From assembly GCF_036227405.1 (NCBI RefSeq), contig NZ_CP109473.1, positions 2,356,001 through 2,420,000 of the forward strand: a DNA stretch of 64,000 nt. The letters are read 5' to 3'. Positions 18,043 to 25,740 of this stretch are shown here, piece after piece (position 1 is the first letter of the stretch; each line of letters opens with the position of its first letter). The stretch is from Streptomyces sp. NBC_01460 (GTDB lineage: Bacteria > Actinomycetota > Actinomycetes > Streptomycetales > Streptomycetaceae). A model generated the notes under the pieces. The model saw only the letters and a list, made by a program, of their open reading frames with translations. It searched no databases and had not been told where the DNA came from. Position numbers and translations under genes: made by a program.

Positions 18043-18753
18043 TCACACGTCGGTGGTGCGCAGCCCCGCGTGTGCCTTGTAGCGGCGGTTGACGGAGATC
18101 AGGTTCGCCACGAGCGACTCGACCTGGTGCGCGTTGCGGAGGCGGCCGGCGAAGATGCCCCGCATGCCGGGGATGCGGCTCGCGAGGGCCTGCACGGTGT
18201 CGGTGTCGGCGCGGGCCTCGCCCAGCACCAGCACATCGGTGTCGATCTCCTCGATCGTCTCGTCCTGGAGCAGCACCGCCGAGAGGTGGTGGAAGGCGGC
18301 GGTCACCCGGGAGTCCGGCAGCAGGGCGGCGGCCTGCTCGGCGGCGCTGCCCTCCTCGGGCTTCAGGGCGTAGGCGCCCTTCTTGTCGAAGCCGAGCGGG
18401 TTGACGCAGTCGACGACGAGCTTCCCGGTGAGCTCCTCGCGCAGGGACTCGAGCGTCTTGGCGTGGCCGTCCCACGGCACGGCGACGATCACGACGTCGC
18501 TGCGGCGGGCGCACTCCGCGTTGTCGGCGCCCTCGACGCCGTGGCCGAGCTCGGCGGCGGCGGCCTCGGCGCGGTCGGCGGCGCGCGAGCCGATGACGAC
18601 CTTCTGTCCGGCGCGGGCGAAACGGTAGGCGAGGCCGCGGCCCTGGGGGCCGGTTCCGCCGAGCACGCCGACGGTCAGGCCGGACACGTCGGGGAGGTCC
18701 CAGGGGTCCTTGGCGGGGGGCTTGGGGGCGCTTCCACTGTCATTCGTAGTCAT
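18043..18753 (-). CDS. npdG: NADPH-dependent F420 reductase
   Basis: This 236-residue cytosolic enzyme exchanges hydride between NADPH and coenzyme F420. The N-terminal Rossmann motif reads GVLGGTGPQGRGLAYRFA, with GSRA after strand 2, where the NADPH phosphate is read. Later blocks VVIVAVPWDGHAKTL, VVDCVNPLGFD and the C-terminal AGRLRNAHQVESLVANLISVNRRYK fit NpdG/Fno. ATG at 18751-18753 is chosen, giving a 29-residue leader before the fold. F420H2 made here could serve PPOX-type enzymes such as the one at 52708. Confidence 0.93.
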   Translation of the reverse strand: MTTNDSGSAPKPPAKDPWDLPDVSGLTVGVLGGTGPQGRGLAYRFARAGQKVVIGSRAADRAEAAAAELGHGVEGADNAECARRSDVVIVAVPWDGHAKTLESLREELTGKLVVDCVNPLGFDKKGAYALKPEEGSAAEQAAALLPDSRVTAAFHHLSAVLLQDETIEEIDTDVLVLGEARADTDTVQALASRIPGMRGIFAGRLRNAHQVESLVANLISVNRRYKAHAGLRTTDV

Positions 18754-18920
18754 GGCGCCGACCCTACTGCGAGGTAGGGAGAGGGAACCGGCACCTCCTC
18801 CCTCTGCGACACGCCTCACGCGTCACGCGTCACGGAGGGTGTGGGTGCCCGGATCCCGTTCGGGTGGATTACCCCGGTCGGGCAGTCACGGGGAACGGGC
18901 GGGCGGCATGATGCCGGGCC

Positions 18921-19523
18921 ATGGATGCCGTACGTGTCGCGCTGCTGCGTGAGGTGCTCGCCGGGACGGAGTGGCCCTCGGCCGCCCGGGGGTTCGCCCG
19001 GACCCTGCGGTCGTCGGTCGTCCCGCGGGGCGGCGGGCTGCTGCTGGTGGGGACCGAGGTCTACGAGCCGTGGCACATGGCCGCGCACCTGGTGGACGAG
19101 TCGACCTGGTCGGGTCTGCCGCAGCTGCGGCCCACGCTCGTGCGGCACCGGGTCGAGCCGGACGACCCGGTGCACCTGGCCGTCGGTCTGGGCCGGATCG
19201 AGGCGGCGGGGCGCGGCGAGACGTTGCTCGTGGTGGCGCCGGAGCGGCCGGACGGCGGTCTGCTGGAGCGCGTGCACGACGCGCGCCGCGCGGGGGCGAC
19301 GGTCCTCTCGCTGGACGGCGGCGATCCCGAGGTGCGGGGCCTCGCCCATGAGGCGCTGACGGTCTCCGACGAGGACGAGGTCGACCTGGACACGGTGCAG
19401 CACCTGGTCAGCGCGGCGGCCGGGGAGAACGGCGCGCCCTCACCGCGGGGGCGCCGCACGTTCCGGGACCGGCTGTCACGGCTGGCCGACCAGCTGACCG
19501 CCCCGCCGCCGGCCCGGTGGTGA
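18921..19523 (+). CDS. Conserved actinobacterial protein of unknown function
   Basis: The 200-residue product shows no signal peptide or membrane segment. The middle alternates hydrophobic strands and glycine turns (GGGLLLVGTEVYEPW, GETLLVVAPERPDGG, GATVLSLDGGDPEVRG). This suggests an alpha/beta, possibly SIS- or Rossmann-like fold. The C terminus is basic (RRTFRDRLSRLADQL). ATG at 18921 is the first plausible start; the ribosome site is weak. It stands alone between npdG and a TetR gene. Codon use is like its neighbours. I do not assign a function. Confidence 0.75.
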   Translation: MDAVRVALLREVLAGTEWPSAARGFARTLRSSVVPRGGGLLLVGTEVYEPWHMAAHLVDESTWSGLPQLRPTLVRHRVEPDDPVHLAVGLGRIEAAGRGETLLVVAPERPDGGLLERVHDARRAGATVLSLDGGDPEVRGLAHEALTVSDEDEVDLDTVQHLVSAAAGENGAPSPRGRRTFRDRLSRLADQLTAPPPARW

Positions 19524-19563
19524 CGGGTCCGGTGGGCGGAGGGTCCTCCCCGCGCCGGACGGG

Positions 19564-20181
19564 TCAGGGGCGGTGTCCCGGGGTGGTCAGGGCGTCGGCG
19601 ACGAGGTCGAGGTGGCGTGCCGTCTGCTCGGGGTCGATGCCCGCCACCGCGGCGAGGGAGACGCCCAGGAGGAGCGTGGTGACGTCGTCGGCGTCGACGT
19701 CCGTGCGCAGCGATCCGTCCTGCGCCCCGGCGCTCAGCAGCGTCTCCACGGCTTCGCCGATGCGTACGCGGGTGGGGAGCAGGGGCGCCGTCCTACCGGC
19801 GGTGGGGCCGACGCGGGGGTCCTTGTGCATCGCGTGCTTGGTCGCGGAGAAGGCCAGGTAGCGGTCCATCCAGGCGCGGAGCGCGGCACGCGGGGGCAGC
19901 TCCTGGAGGAGTGCGGGGGCGCAGGCGGCGACGGCGTCCAGTTCGTTCTCGTAGACCGCTTCCACCAGTGCGTCGCGGGTCGGGAAGTTGCGGTAGAGCG
20001 TGGCGATCCCGACGCCCGCCTGCCGGGCGACGGTCTCCAGCGCCACTGGTCCCGTGGCTGACGTGAAGGCGGCCCGGGCCGCCTGGACGATCTTGTCGCG
20101 GTTGCGGCGTGCGTCGGTCCGGGCGGCACGCGGTGTGCCGGATTCCGGGGAGGCGGGGTCGCCGGAGGCGCGCTGGGCCAT
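19564..20181 (-). CDS. TetR-family repressor, divergent from aldo/keto reductase
   Basis: The 205-residue regulator has a TetR helix-turn-helix at about residues 30-75 (ALETVARQAGVGIATLYRNFP) and a ligand-binding C terminus with the TetR_C-like stretch DADDVTTLLLGVSLA. ATG at 20179-20181. One copy of a 17-bp palindrome starts 2 bp upstream of the start codon, and a second copy lies 38 bp away toward the divergent reductase. This strongly implies autorepression and control of the reductase. The ligand is unknown. Confidence 0.92.
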   Translation of the reverse strand: MAQRASGDPASPESGTPRAARTDARRNRDKIVQAARAAFTSATGPVALETVARQAGVGIATLYRNFPTRDALVEAVYENELDAVAACAPALLQELPPRAALRAWMDRYLAFSATKHAMHKDPRVGPTAGRTAPLLPTRVRIGEAVETLLSAGAQDGSLRTDVDADDVTTLLLGVSLAAVAGIDPEQTARHLDLVADALTTPGHRP

Positions 20182-20182
20182 G

Positions 20183-20237
20183 GTGGAGGATTCCTCCGCT
20201 TCCTGTTACGGTCATAAGAAGTGGAGGATTCCTCCAC
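20183..20237. promoter_or_regulatory. Twin TetR operators GTGGAGGATTCCTCCAC
   Basis: GTGGAGGA-T-TCCTCCAC at 20221-20237 is a perfect inverted repeat with 8-bp arms. GTGGAGGATTCCTCCGC at 20183-20199 is the same site with one change. They start 38 bp apart and flank the only A/T-rich stretch (GTTACGGTCATAAGAA), which probably holds the divergent promoters. The first site begins 2 bp before the tetR start codon. Confidence 0.85.
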
Positions 20238-20273
20238 TCGATCCCAGCATCTCACATCCGAGGACGGACCCCC

Positions 20274-21206
20274 ATGACCTCCCCCGCCTCCCCCCTGCCC
20301 TCCTCACCCACCACGGCCACCGGCGCCACCCGCGCCGGAGGGGCCGGCCGGCTCGGCGACCGCACCGTCTCGCGCATCGGCTACGGCGCGATGCAGCTCC
20401 ACCGGATGGCCGAGGACCGCACCGGCGCGCTGGCCCTCCTGCGCCGCGTGGTCGAACTCGGCATCGACCACATCGACACGGCGCAGTTCTACGGCGACGG
20501 CTACTCCAACGACCTGATCCGCGAAGCGATCCGCCCCCAGGACGGCGTCACCGTGGTCAGCAAGGTCGGCGCCACCCCCGACCCCGGCGGCCCCGCACCG
20601 ATGCGGTACGCCCAGCACCCCGCCGAGCTCCGCGCCGACGTCGAGACCAACCTCAAGAGCCTCGGCCTGGACCGGATCCCCCTCGTCAACCTGCGCCGCG
20701 CCACCACGTCGGGCTTCGGGCTGTCCGCCGGTCCCGACCAGATCGTCGACCTCGACGACCAGCTCGCCGAGATGGCCGCCCTGCGCGACGAGGGCAAGAT
20801 CGGTGCCATCGGCCTGAGCACCATCGGCCTCGACGACCTGCGCCGGGCGCTCCCGGTGGGGATCGCCTGCGTACAGAACGCCTACAGCCTGCTGGCCCGC
20901 GAGGACGAGGAACTGGCGCGGACCTGCGCCGCCCACGGCATCGCCTGGGTGCCCTACTTCCCCCTCGGCAGCGCCTTCCCCGGCCTCCCCAAGGTCACCG
21001 AACACCCGGTCGTGCGGGAGGTCGCCGGCTCCCTCGGCGCCACCCCCGCCCAGATCGGGCTGGCCTGGCTCCTCCACCACACCCCGGGCACCCTGCTGAT
21101 CCCGGGCACCGCCGACGCCTCCCACCTGGAGGCGAACGTCGCCGCGGGGACCGTCACGCTCGACGCCGGGTCCCTCGCCGCCCTGGACGCGATCCACACG
21201 GACTGA
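20274..21206 (+). CDS. Aldo/keto reductase with catalytic His replaced by Asn
   Basis: This 310-residue TIM-barrel oxidoreductase keeps Asp and Tyr in HIDTAQFYG and Lys in VVSKVGATPD. The position equivalent to the catalytic His reads LVNLRRA, so Asn replaces His. The cofactor block is LLIPGTADASHLEANV. ATG at 20274 gives a 26-residue Ser/Thr/Ala-rich leader before the barrel. It lies downstream of twin TetR operators and is probably induced by that regulator's ligand. Activity may persist, since some family members vary at this residue; the substrate is unknown. Confidence 0.9.
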   Translation: MTSPASPLPSSPTTATGATRAGGAGRLGDRTVSRIGYGAMQLHRMAEDRTGALALLRRVVELGIDHIDTAQFYGDGYSNDLIREAIRPQDGVTVVSKVGATPDPGGPAPMRYAQHPAELRADVETNLKSLGLDRIPLVNLRRATTSGFGLSAGPDQIVDLDDQLAEMAALRDEGKIGAIGLSTIGLDDLRRALPVGIACVQNAYSLLAREDEELARTCAAHGIAWVPYFPLGSAFPGLPKVTEHPVVREVAGSLGATPAQIGLAWLLHHTPGTLLIPGTADASHLEANVAAGTVTLDAGSLAALDAIHTD

Positions 21207-21230
21207 CCACGACGGGCCGGAGCCGGGGGC

Positions 21231-21290
21231 GGCCGGAACCGGAGGGGGCGACAGGCGCCCCGGCCGGAACCGGAGGGGCGACAGACGCCC
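21231..21290 (+). repeat. Two tandem copies of a 30-bp hairpin-bearing unit
   Basis: Unit 1 (21231-21261) and unit 2 (21262-21290) both start GGCCGGAACCGGAGGGG and continue CGACAG(G/A)CGCCC. Each contains a small hairpin, GGGGCG-ACAGG-CGCCCC in unit 1 and GGGCG-ACAGA-CGCCC in unit 2. They lie 24 bp after the reductase stop, so this looks like a duplicated terminator. Confidence 0.65.
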
Positions 21291-21333
21291 GCCACCCGCT
21301 CCGGCGCGATCCGCCGGGCACCCCCGGCCCCGG

Positions 21334-21576
21334 TCAGGCCGGGCCCGGTGTCCCGTCCCCCGGCCCCTCCGTGCGGTCGTGCCACTTCGGGTCGTTCTCC
21401 CACTCCAGGTTCCGCTCACGCGCCGTGTCCATCGCGCGCTGCGCCTCCCCCGGCGTGGTGTACGGGCCGAAACGGTCCTTCCCCGGGCACTCGGGCCCTT
21501 CCTCGACCTTCTTGTGCTCCAGGCAGTAGTACCATTCGCCCGGTTTGCCCACCGTGCGCTTCTTGAACAGGGCCAT
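21334..21576 (-). CDS. Small conserved protein of unknown function
   Basis: The 80-residue product is hydrophilic and rich in aromatic and charged residues ([26 protein letters not shown]). The stretch [17 protein letters not shown] resembles a SPOR-like or swapped-hairpin element, and two cysteines may bind metal. AAAGGA lies 7-8 nt upstream of the ATG at 21574-21576, a good ribosome site. It is divergent from map. Size, ribosome site and codon use support a real gene; the function is unknown. Confidence 0.75.
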   Translation of the reverse strand: MALFKKRTVGKPGEWYYCLEHKKVEEGPECPGKDRFGPYTTPGEAQRAMDTARERNLEWENDPKWHDRTEGPGDGTPGPA

Positions 21577-21634
21577 TGCGGGATCCTTTCCTCGTTGCCA
21601 TGGTGCCCCGAGGACGCTGGTTAGACTCGCTGAC

Positions 21635-22492
21635 ATGTCTGGCCAGTCGCTGCTCGCACCAGGGGAGATCACTCCCGTCCGTTCCGTCCCCGGAAAGATC
21701 CGGCGCCCCGAGTACGTGGGGAAGCCCGCCCCGGCCCCGTACACCGGGCCGGAGGTCCAGGACTCCGACACCGTGGAGCGCATGCGGATCGCGGGCCGTA
21801 TCGCGGCGCAGGCGATGGAGGAGGCCGCCAAGCACATCGCCCCGGGGGTCACGACCGACGAACTCGACCGGGTCGCGCACGAGTTCATGGTGGACCACGG
21901 GGCCTACCCGTCGACCCTGGGCTACCGGGGCTTCCCGAAGTCGCTCTGCACCTCGCTCAACGAGGTCATCTGCCACGGCATCCCCGACTCCACCGTCCTG
22001 CGTGACGGCGACATCGTGAACCTCGACGTCACCGCGTACATCGACGGCGTGCACGGCGACAACAACGCCACCTACCTCTGCGGCGACGTCGACGAGGAGT
22101 CGCGCCTCCTCGTGGAGCGCACCCGGGAGTCACTGAACCGCGCCGTCAAGGCGGTGCGGCCCGGGCGGCAGATCAACGTGATCGGGCGCGTCATCGAGTC
22201 GTACGCGAAGCGGTTCGGCTACGGGGTGGTGCGGGACTTCACCGGGCACGGGATCAACTCCTCGTTCCACTCCGGTCTGATCATCCCGCACTACGACAGC
22301 CCGCACGCCACGACCGTGATGCAGCCCGGGATGACCTTCACCATCGAGCCGATGCTGACGCTCGGCACCCACGACTACGACATGTGGGAGGACGGCTGGA
22401 CCGTGGTCACGAAGGACCGGAAGCGGACCGCGCAGTTCGAGCACACACTGGTGGTGACCGAGACCGGGGCGGAGATCCTGACTCTCCCGTAG
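21635..22492 (+). CDS. map: Methionine aminopeptidase, type I
   Basis: This 285-residue cytosolic metalloenzyme removes the N-terminal Met from new proteins. Metal ligands are in [19 protein letters not shown] (two Asp), GHGINSSFH (His), TIEPML (Glu) and AQFEHTLVV (Glu). The substrate-pocket His lies in [26 protein letters not shown] at 21635 (MSGQSLLAP) gives the approximately 285-residue form with an actinobacterial N-terminal extension containing a PxxP-like stretch. It is probably one of two map genes in the genome, because Streptomyces usually also has a short form near ribosomal genes. Confidence 0.95.
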   Translation: MSGQSLLAPGEITPVRSVPGKIRRPEYVGKPAPAPYTGPEVQDSDTVERMRIAGRIAAQAMEEAAKHIAPGVTTDELDRVAHEFMVDHGAYPSTLGYRGFPKSLCTSLNEVICHGIPDSTVLRDGDIVNLDVTAYIDGVHGDNNATYLCGDVDEESRLLVERTRESLNRAVKAVRPGRQINVIGRVIESYAKRFGYGVVRDFTGHGINSSFHSGLIIPHYDSPHATTVMQPGMTFTIEPMLTLGTHDYDMWEDGWTVVTKDRKRTAQFEHTLVVTETGAEILTLP

Positions 22493-22556
22493 GACGGCCG
22501 GTCCTGCGGAACCCTTGCCGGCAGCCCTTACCGACAGACAGTCGGGAACCTGTTGA

Positions 22557-22575
22557 CTTAGGTAAACCTAAGTAG
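22557..22575. promoter_or_regulatory. Iron box (DmdR/IdeR type) at the heme oxygenase promoter
   Basis: CTTAGGT-AA-ACCTAAG (22557-22572) is an inverted repeat with 7-bp arms. Read as a 19-mer from 22558, TTAGGTAAACCTAA fits the left part of the IdeR/DmdR consensus TWAGGTWAGSCTWACCTWA. It directly overlaps a -35-like TTGACT at 22553-22558, so iron-loaded repressor would block RNA polymerase. Regulation is inferred. Confidence 0.75.
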
Positions 22576-22674
22576 GAGGATCAGCCTATCGTTGCGCGGC
22601 GGCGCGTTCAGCTGCTGCCGGTATGCACGTTTCTGTCCGGACTTCCCGTCCCCCTCGGTCCCCGGAGGCCCGCC

Positions 22675-23340
22675 TTGGACTCGACCGCCACCACCACGCC
22701 CTTCTCGACCCTCATCCGCACCGCGTCGCACGAGCAGCACACGGAGGCCGAGTCCTCGACCTTCATGAGCGACATGCTCGGCGGCCGGCTCGGGGTGGCC
22801 GCGTACACGCGCTACACCGAGCAGCTGTGGTTCGTCTACCGGGCGCTGGAGGACGGTGCGGAGACCCTGCGCGAGGACCCGGTCGCCGGGCCCTTCATCC
22901 AGCCGGAGCTCATGCGCACGGCCGAGCTGGAGCGCGACCTGGCCCATCTGCGGGGCGAGAACTGGCGCGAGGGCCTGGAGCCGCTGCCGGCCACCGCCGC
23001 GTACGCCGCACGGGTCGCCGAGTGCGCCCGGGACTGGCCCGCCGGATACGTCGCGCACCACTACACGCGGTACCTCGGGGACCTCTCGGGCGGCCAGATC
23101 ATCCGCGGCACCGCGGAGAAGACCTGGGGCTTCGAGCGCAAGGGCGACGGGGTGCGGTTCTACGTGTTCGAGCAGATCTCCAACCCGGCCGCCTTCAAGC
23201 GGGACTACCGGGAGCTGCTGGACGCGGTGAACGCCGACGACCTGGAGAAGCAGCGCATCGTCGACGAGTGCAAGCGCGCCTTCGCGCTGAACACCGCCGT
23301 CTTCCACGAGCTCGGCGAGGCCTTCCCGCTCAGCGCGTAG
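22675..23340 (+). CDS. hmuO: Biliverdin-producing heme oxygenase
   Basis: This 221-residue cytosolic enzyme opens imported heme to biliverdin, CO and Fe2+. The proximal heme ligand is most likely His19 in ASHEQHTEAESSTF, aligning with the HmuO motif AHEKAEHSTF. The distal-helix glycines are in YLGDLSGGQIIRG. Length is that of HmuO/HO-1 cores without a membrane anchor. TTG at 22675 is the start, with GGAGG 7 nt upstream and no ATG near the fold start. An iron box overlaps its promoter. The heme transporter genes lie 4 kb downstream, so it supplies iron from heme brought in by HmuTUV. Confidence 0.95.
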   Translation: MDSTATTTPFSTLIRTASHEQHTEAESSTFMSDMLGGRLGVAAYTRYTEQLWFVYRALEDGAETLREDPVAGPFIQPELMRTAELERDLAHLRGENWREGLEPLPATAAYAARVAECARDWPAGYVAHHYTRYLGDLSGGQIIRGTAEKTWGFERKGDGVRFYVFEQISNPAAFKRDYRELLDAVNADDLEKQRIVDECKRAFALNTAVFHELGEAFPLSA

Positions 23341-23359
23341 GACCGCCCGTCCGTCCCGC

Positions 23360-24031
23360 TCAGGACGTGACCACCAGAAGGACGCGGCCCCCGACCTCCA
23401 TCGTGCCGTCCGGCGCGGGTGCGGTGAGGATCTGGGAGCCGTGTCCTTGTGTGATGTTGAGGGCCCGTCCGAGCTCCGCGCTCAGCAGCATGGCCGCGGC
23501 GCCCGTCGCCTCGTCCTCGTCGACGCCGTCGTCGCGGCGCGGGAAGGCCCGCGCCCGCACGCGGCCGGCGGCCTCGTCCTCCCAGGCCCAGACGTAGAGC
23601 CAGCCCTCGCCGGGCGGCGGTCCCGTCAGCGCCTCGACCTCCGCGGCCGACGCGTACCGCTCCAGCCGCCTCGGCGGCGCCCACTCCGGGCGGGCCGTGA
23701 TCCAGGTGAACTCGCCGTCCTGGCGTGCCGTCACGTCCCCGACCGGCAGCTCCAGGACCTCCAGGTCGAGCAGCCAGGCGGCTCCGACGAGCGGATGCCC
23801 GGCGAACGGGAGCCGCAGCCCGGGGGTGCGGATGTCGACGGTGCCGCGCTCCGGGTCGTCCACGAACACCGTCTCGCTGAAGCCGAGCTTCCGCGCGAGC
23901 GCCTGCCGGGACTCGTTGTCGGGGTACCTGCGCCCGTCGCGCACGACGCCGAGCGCGTTGCCGTGGCGGCCGTCCGGTCCGCAGAACACACGCAGTACGT
24001 CGATGCCTTCGGGTACGTCGAAGTCGTTCAC
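23360..24031 (-). CDS. PhzF-family epimerase/isomerase-like protein
   Basis: The roughly 223-residue product has the PhzF diaminopimelate-epimerase-like fold signatures: DVLRVFCGPDGRHGNALGVV at the N terminus with the catalytic region, FAGHPLVGAAWLL, and DEDEATGAAAMLLSAELG. It is shorter than the usual 260-300 residues. The start is uncertain: GTG at 24029-24031, or TTG at 24041-24043. A GTG at 24070 would place the start inside the strong terminator of the HtaA gene and is rejected. Its reaction is unknown. It is the only gene between heme oxygenase and the HtaA pair and has no visible iron link. Confidence 0.82.
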   Translation of the reverse strand: MNDFDVPEGIDVLRVFCGPDGRHGNALGVVRDGRRYPDNESRQALARKLGFSETVFVDDPERGTVDIRTPGLRLPFAGHPLVGAAWLLDLEVLELPVGDVTARQDGEFTWITARPEWAPPRRLERYASAAEVEALTGPPPGEGWLYVWAWEDEAAGRVRARAFPRRDDGVDEDEATGAAAMLLSAELGRALNITQGHGSQILTAPAPDGTMEVGGRVLLVVTS

Positions 24032-24068
24032 ATGCGCATTCAAGCACCGCTCGGGGTGCCCCGACGCC

Positions 24069-24109
24069 ACGAGGGCCGCACCGGCACGCCGTGCCGGTGC
24101 GGCCCTCGT
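24069..24109 (-). terminator. Terminator of the htaA-like operon, perfect 19-bp stem
   Basis: Bases 24069-24087 pair perfectly with 24091-24109 around a 3-nt loop, a 19-bp GC-rich stem. It begins 16 bp beyond the stop of the minus-strand HtaA gene and separates it from the PhzF-like gene. Confidence 0.88.
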
Positions 24110-24124
24110 ACCGCGGGGACGGGG

Positions 24125-25699
24125 TCAGACGGTCCGGCGGCGGCGTGCGGCGATCATCACGCCGGCGCCCGCCGCGACGACGACGCCGGAGGCGGCGAAC
24201 AGCGCACCGGCCGGCAGGCCGGATCCGGTGGAGGCGAGGGAGCTCGAACCACCCACGGTGCCGCCGCCGCCCACGGTGCCGCCGCCGGACGTGCCGCCGG
24301 ACGTGGTCCCGCTGCCGCCGGTGCCGCCCGTACCGCCCGATCCGCCGGTGCCGCCGGGGAGTTCGGCGTCCTCGTCGAGGGCGACGGAGACGGTCAGGGC
24401 GTCGAGCGGGGTGCCCTTGGCGTACATGCCGCCGAACGCCTCGGTGCCGTCCGCGGTCAGAGTGGCGGGCACGTCCGAGAGAGTCACCACGCCACCCTTC
24501 GCTGCGAGTTCACCACCGGGGAGCTTCAGGTCGGCGACGGCGAGGCCGGTGTACGTGGTGACCTTCTTGGTCGCGCGGTCCTTGCTCGCGACGTCGGCGA
24601 CCAGGGTTCCGGCGCCGTCCTTCACCTGGACCTCGAGTCCCGTGAGGGAGAGGTCGAGTGTGTAGGCGTCGCCCTCCTTGTGGCCCAGGAAGCGGACGGT
24701 GCCGCCGAACTCGGCGTCCAGCGTCTGCTCGTCGGCGTCGAAGGTGCCGGTCGCGTCCGGGAAGCGGTAGCCCGCGCCCGAGGCGGTGGCGCCGCCCGAC
24801 GTCTCGACCGTGCCGTTCGCGACGGGGCCGGTGACGTACGAGCGGAAGGACTCCTTCACGCCCCAGTCCAGGGTGCCGTCGACGACCTCACCCCGTACGG
24901 CCGCCGGGGTGGTGGCCGACGCGGAGGGGTTCGGGGAGGCCGGGGTGGTGGGCTTGTCCGTGGGGGTGGCCGTCGGCTTCCCGGTGGGCTCCTTCGTCGG
25001 CTCGTCGGTGGGCTTCTGGGTGGGCTCCTTCGTCGGCTCCTTCGTCGGTTCCTTCGTCGGCTCCTTCGTGGGCTCCTCGGTCGGGGGCGTCGTGACCGCC
25101 TTGACCGACAGCGTGACCGGGTCCAGGACCTCACCCTCCCCGTACATGCCGTTGAAGGCGGTCGAGCCGGCCTTCGTCAGCTTCGAGGGGATGTCCTTGA
25201 AGACCATCGCGCCGCCCTCGCCCTGCCCGGGCCGGACCGCCGACAGGTCGAGCGCGGCGAACGCGACGTCGTCCTGGGTGCCCTGCGGGGTCTTCAGGTC
25301 GACCGTGACGGCGCCGGCCGTGCCGCTCGTCGAGACCTTCACGTCGAAGAGGGTGATGTCGAGGACGCCACCGTGGGCGTTGAAGTTGACGCTGCCGTCG
25401 AAGGCGGTGTCGGTGCCGTGGGTGGTGGTGTCGTAGGTACCCCTGCCGTTGCCGAACGTGAAGACCCCGTTGCCCGCCGCCTGGGTGGCGCCGTCCTTGA
25501 CGGTGATCGTGCCGGCGCCGCCGATGTATCTGCGGAAGGACTCCTTGAAGCCCCAGTCGAGCGTGCCGTCCGTCAGCTCCATCGTGGCCGCGGGCGTCAC
25601 CTTGTCGGCGGCGAGGGCGGGAAGGGCGAACGTCGCGCCGAGGGCGGCCGCGGTGGCGACGGCTGTGGCGAGGGCTATGGGGCGGCGGTTGGCTGCCAT
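24125..25699 (-). CDS. Cell-wall-anchored heme-binding protein with two HtaA domains and LAxTG sorting signal
   Basis: The 524-residue secreted protein has a signal peptide (MAANRRPIALATAVATAAALGATFALPALAA in outline, cleaved near residue 31) and HtaA domain 1 (about 40-205, opening GTLDWGFKESFRRYI). A 12-bp-repeat-encoded linker of EPTK units follows (about 207-240). HtaA domain 2 (about 265-440) opens GTLDWGVKESFRSYV. Then come a Gly/Ser/Thr linker, LASTG near residue 489, a hydrophobic segment and RRRRTV. LAxTG is the class E sortase signal used in Streptomyces. HtaA domains bind heme and hand it to HmuT in corynebacteria. It is downstream of, and probably co-transcribed with, the second HtaA gene. 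Confidence 0.92.
   Translation of the reverse strand: MAANRRPIALATAVATAAALGATFALPALAADKVTPAATMELTDGTLDWGFKESFRRYIGGAGTITVKDGATQAAGNGVFTFGNGRGTYDTTTHGTDTAFDGSVNFNAHGGVLDITLFDVKVSTSGTAGAVTVDLKTPQGTQDDVAFAALDLSAVRPGQGEGGAMVFKDIPSKLTKAGSTAFNGMYGEGEVLDPVTLSVKAVTTPPTEEPTKEPTKEPTKEPTKEPTQKPTDEPTKEPTGKPTATPTDKPTTPASPNPSASATTPAAVRGEVVDGTLDWGVKESFRSYVTGPVANGTVETSGGATASGAGYRFPDATGTFDADEQTLDAEFGGTVRFLGHKEGDAYTLDLSLTGLEVQVKDGAGTLVADVASKDRATKKVTTYTGLAVADLKLPGGELAAKGGVVTLSDVPATLTADGTEAFGGMYAKGTPLDALTVSVALDEDAELPGGTGGSGGTGGTGGSGTTSGGTSGGGTVGGGGTVGGSSSLASTGSGLPAGALFAASGVVVAAGAGVMIAARRRRTV
24979..25083 (-). repeat. 12-bp tandem repeat encoding the EPTK linker
   Basis: Within the HtaA gene, successive 12-bp units such as GGCTCCTTCGTC (plus strand) encode EPTK five or more times, then decay into EPTQ, KPTD and EPTG variants. 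It is a spacer repeat inside a coding region, prone to length change, and probably reaches through the cell wall. Confidence 0.8.
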
Positions 25700-25740
25700 G
25701 GCGGTGACTCCTGGTGAACGTGGTTGACGGGAGAGGGTGG

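Noticed and set aside
24032..24070. Longer start (GTG 24070) for the short PhzF-like protein
   Set aside because: It would put the start codon inside the perfect terminator hairpin of the HtaA operon, and the added residues have no family similarity.
24979..25083. Regular 12-bp repeats considered as a CRISPR or mobile-element end
   Set aside because: They are contiguous with no spacers, stay in frame and encode an EPTK linker.
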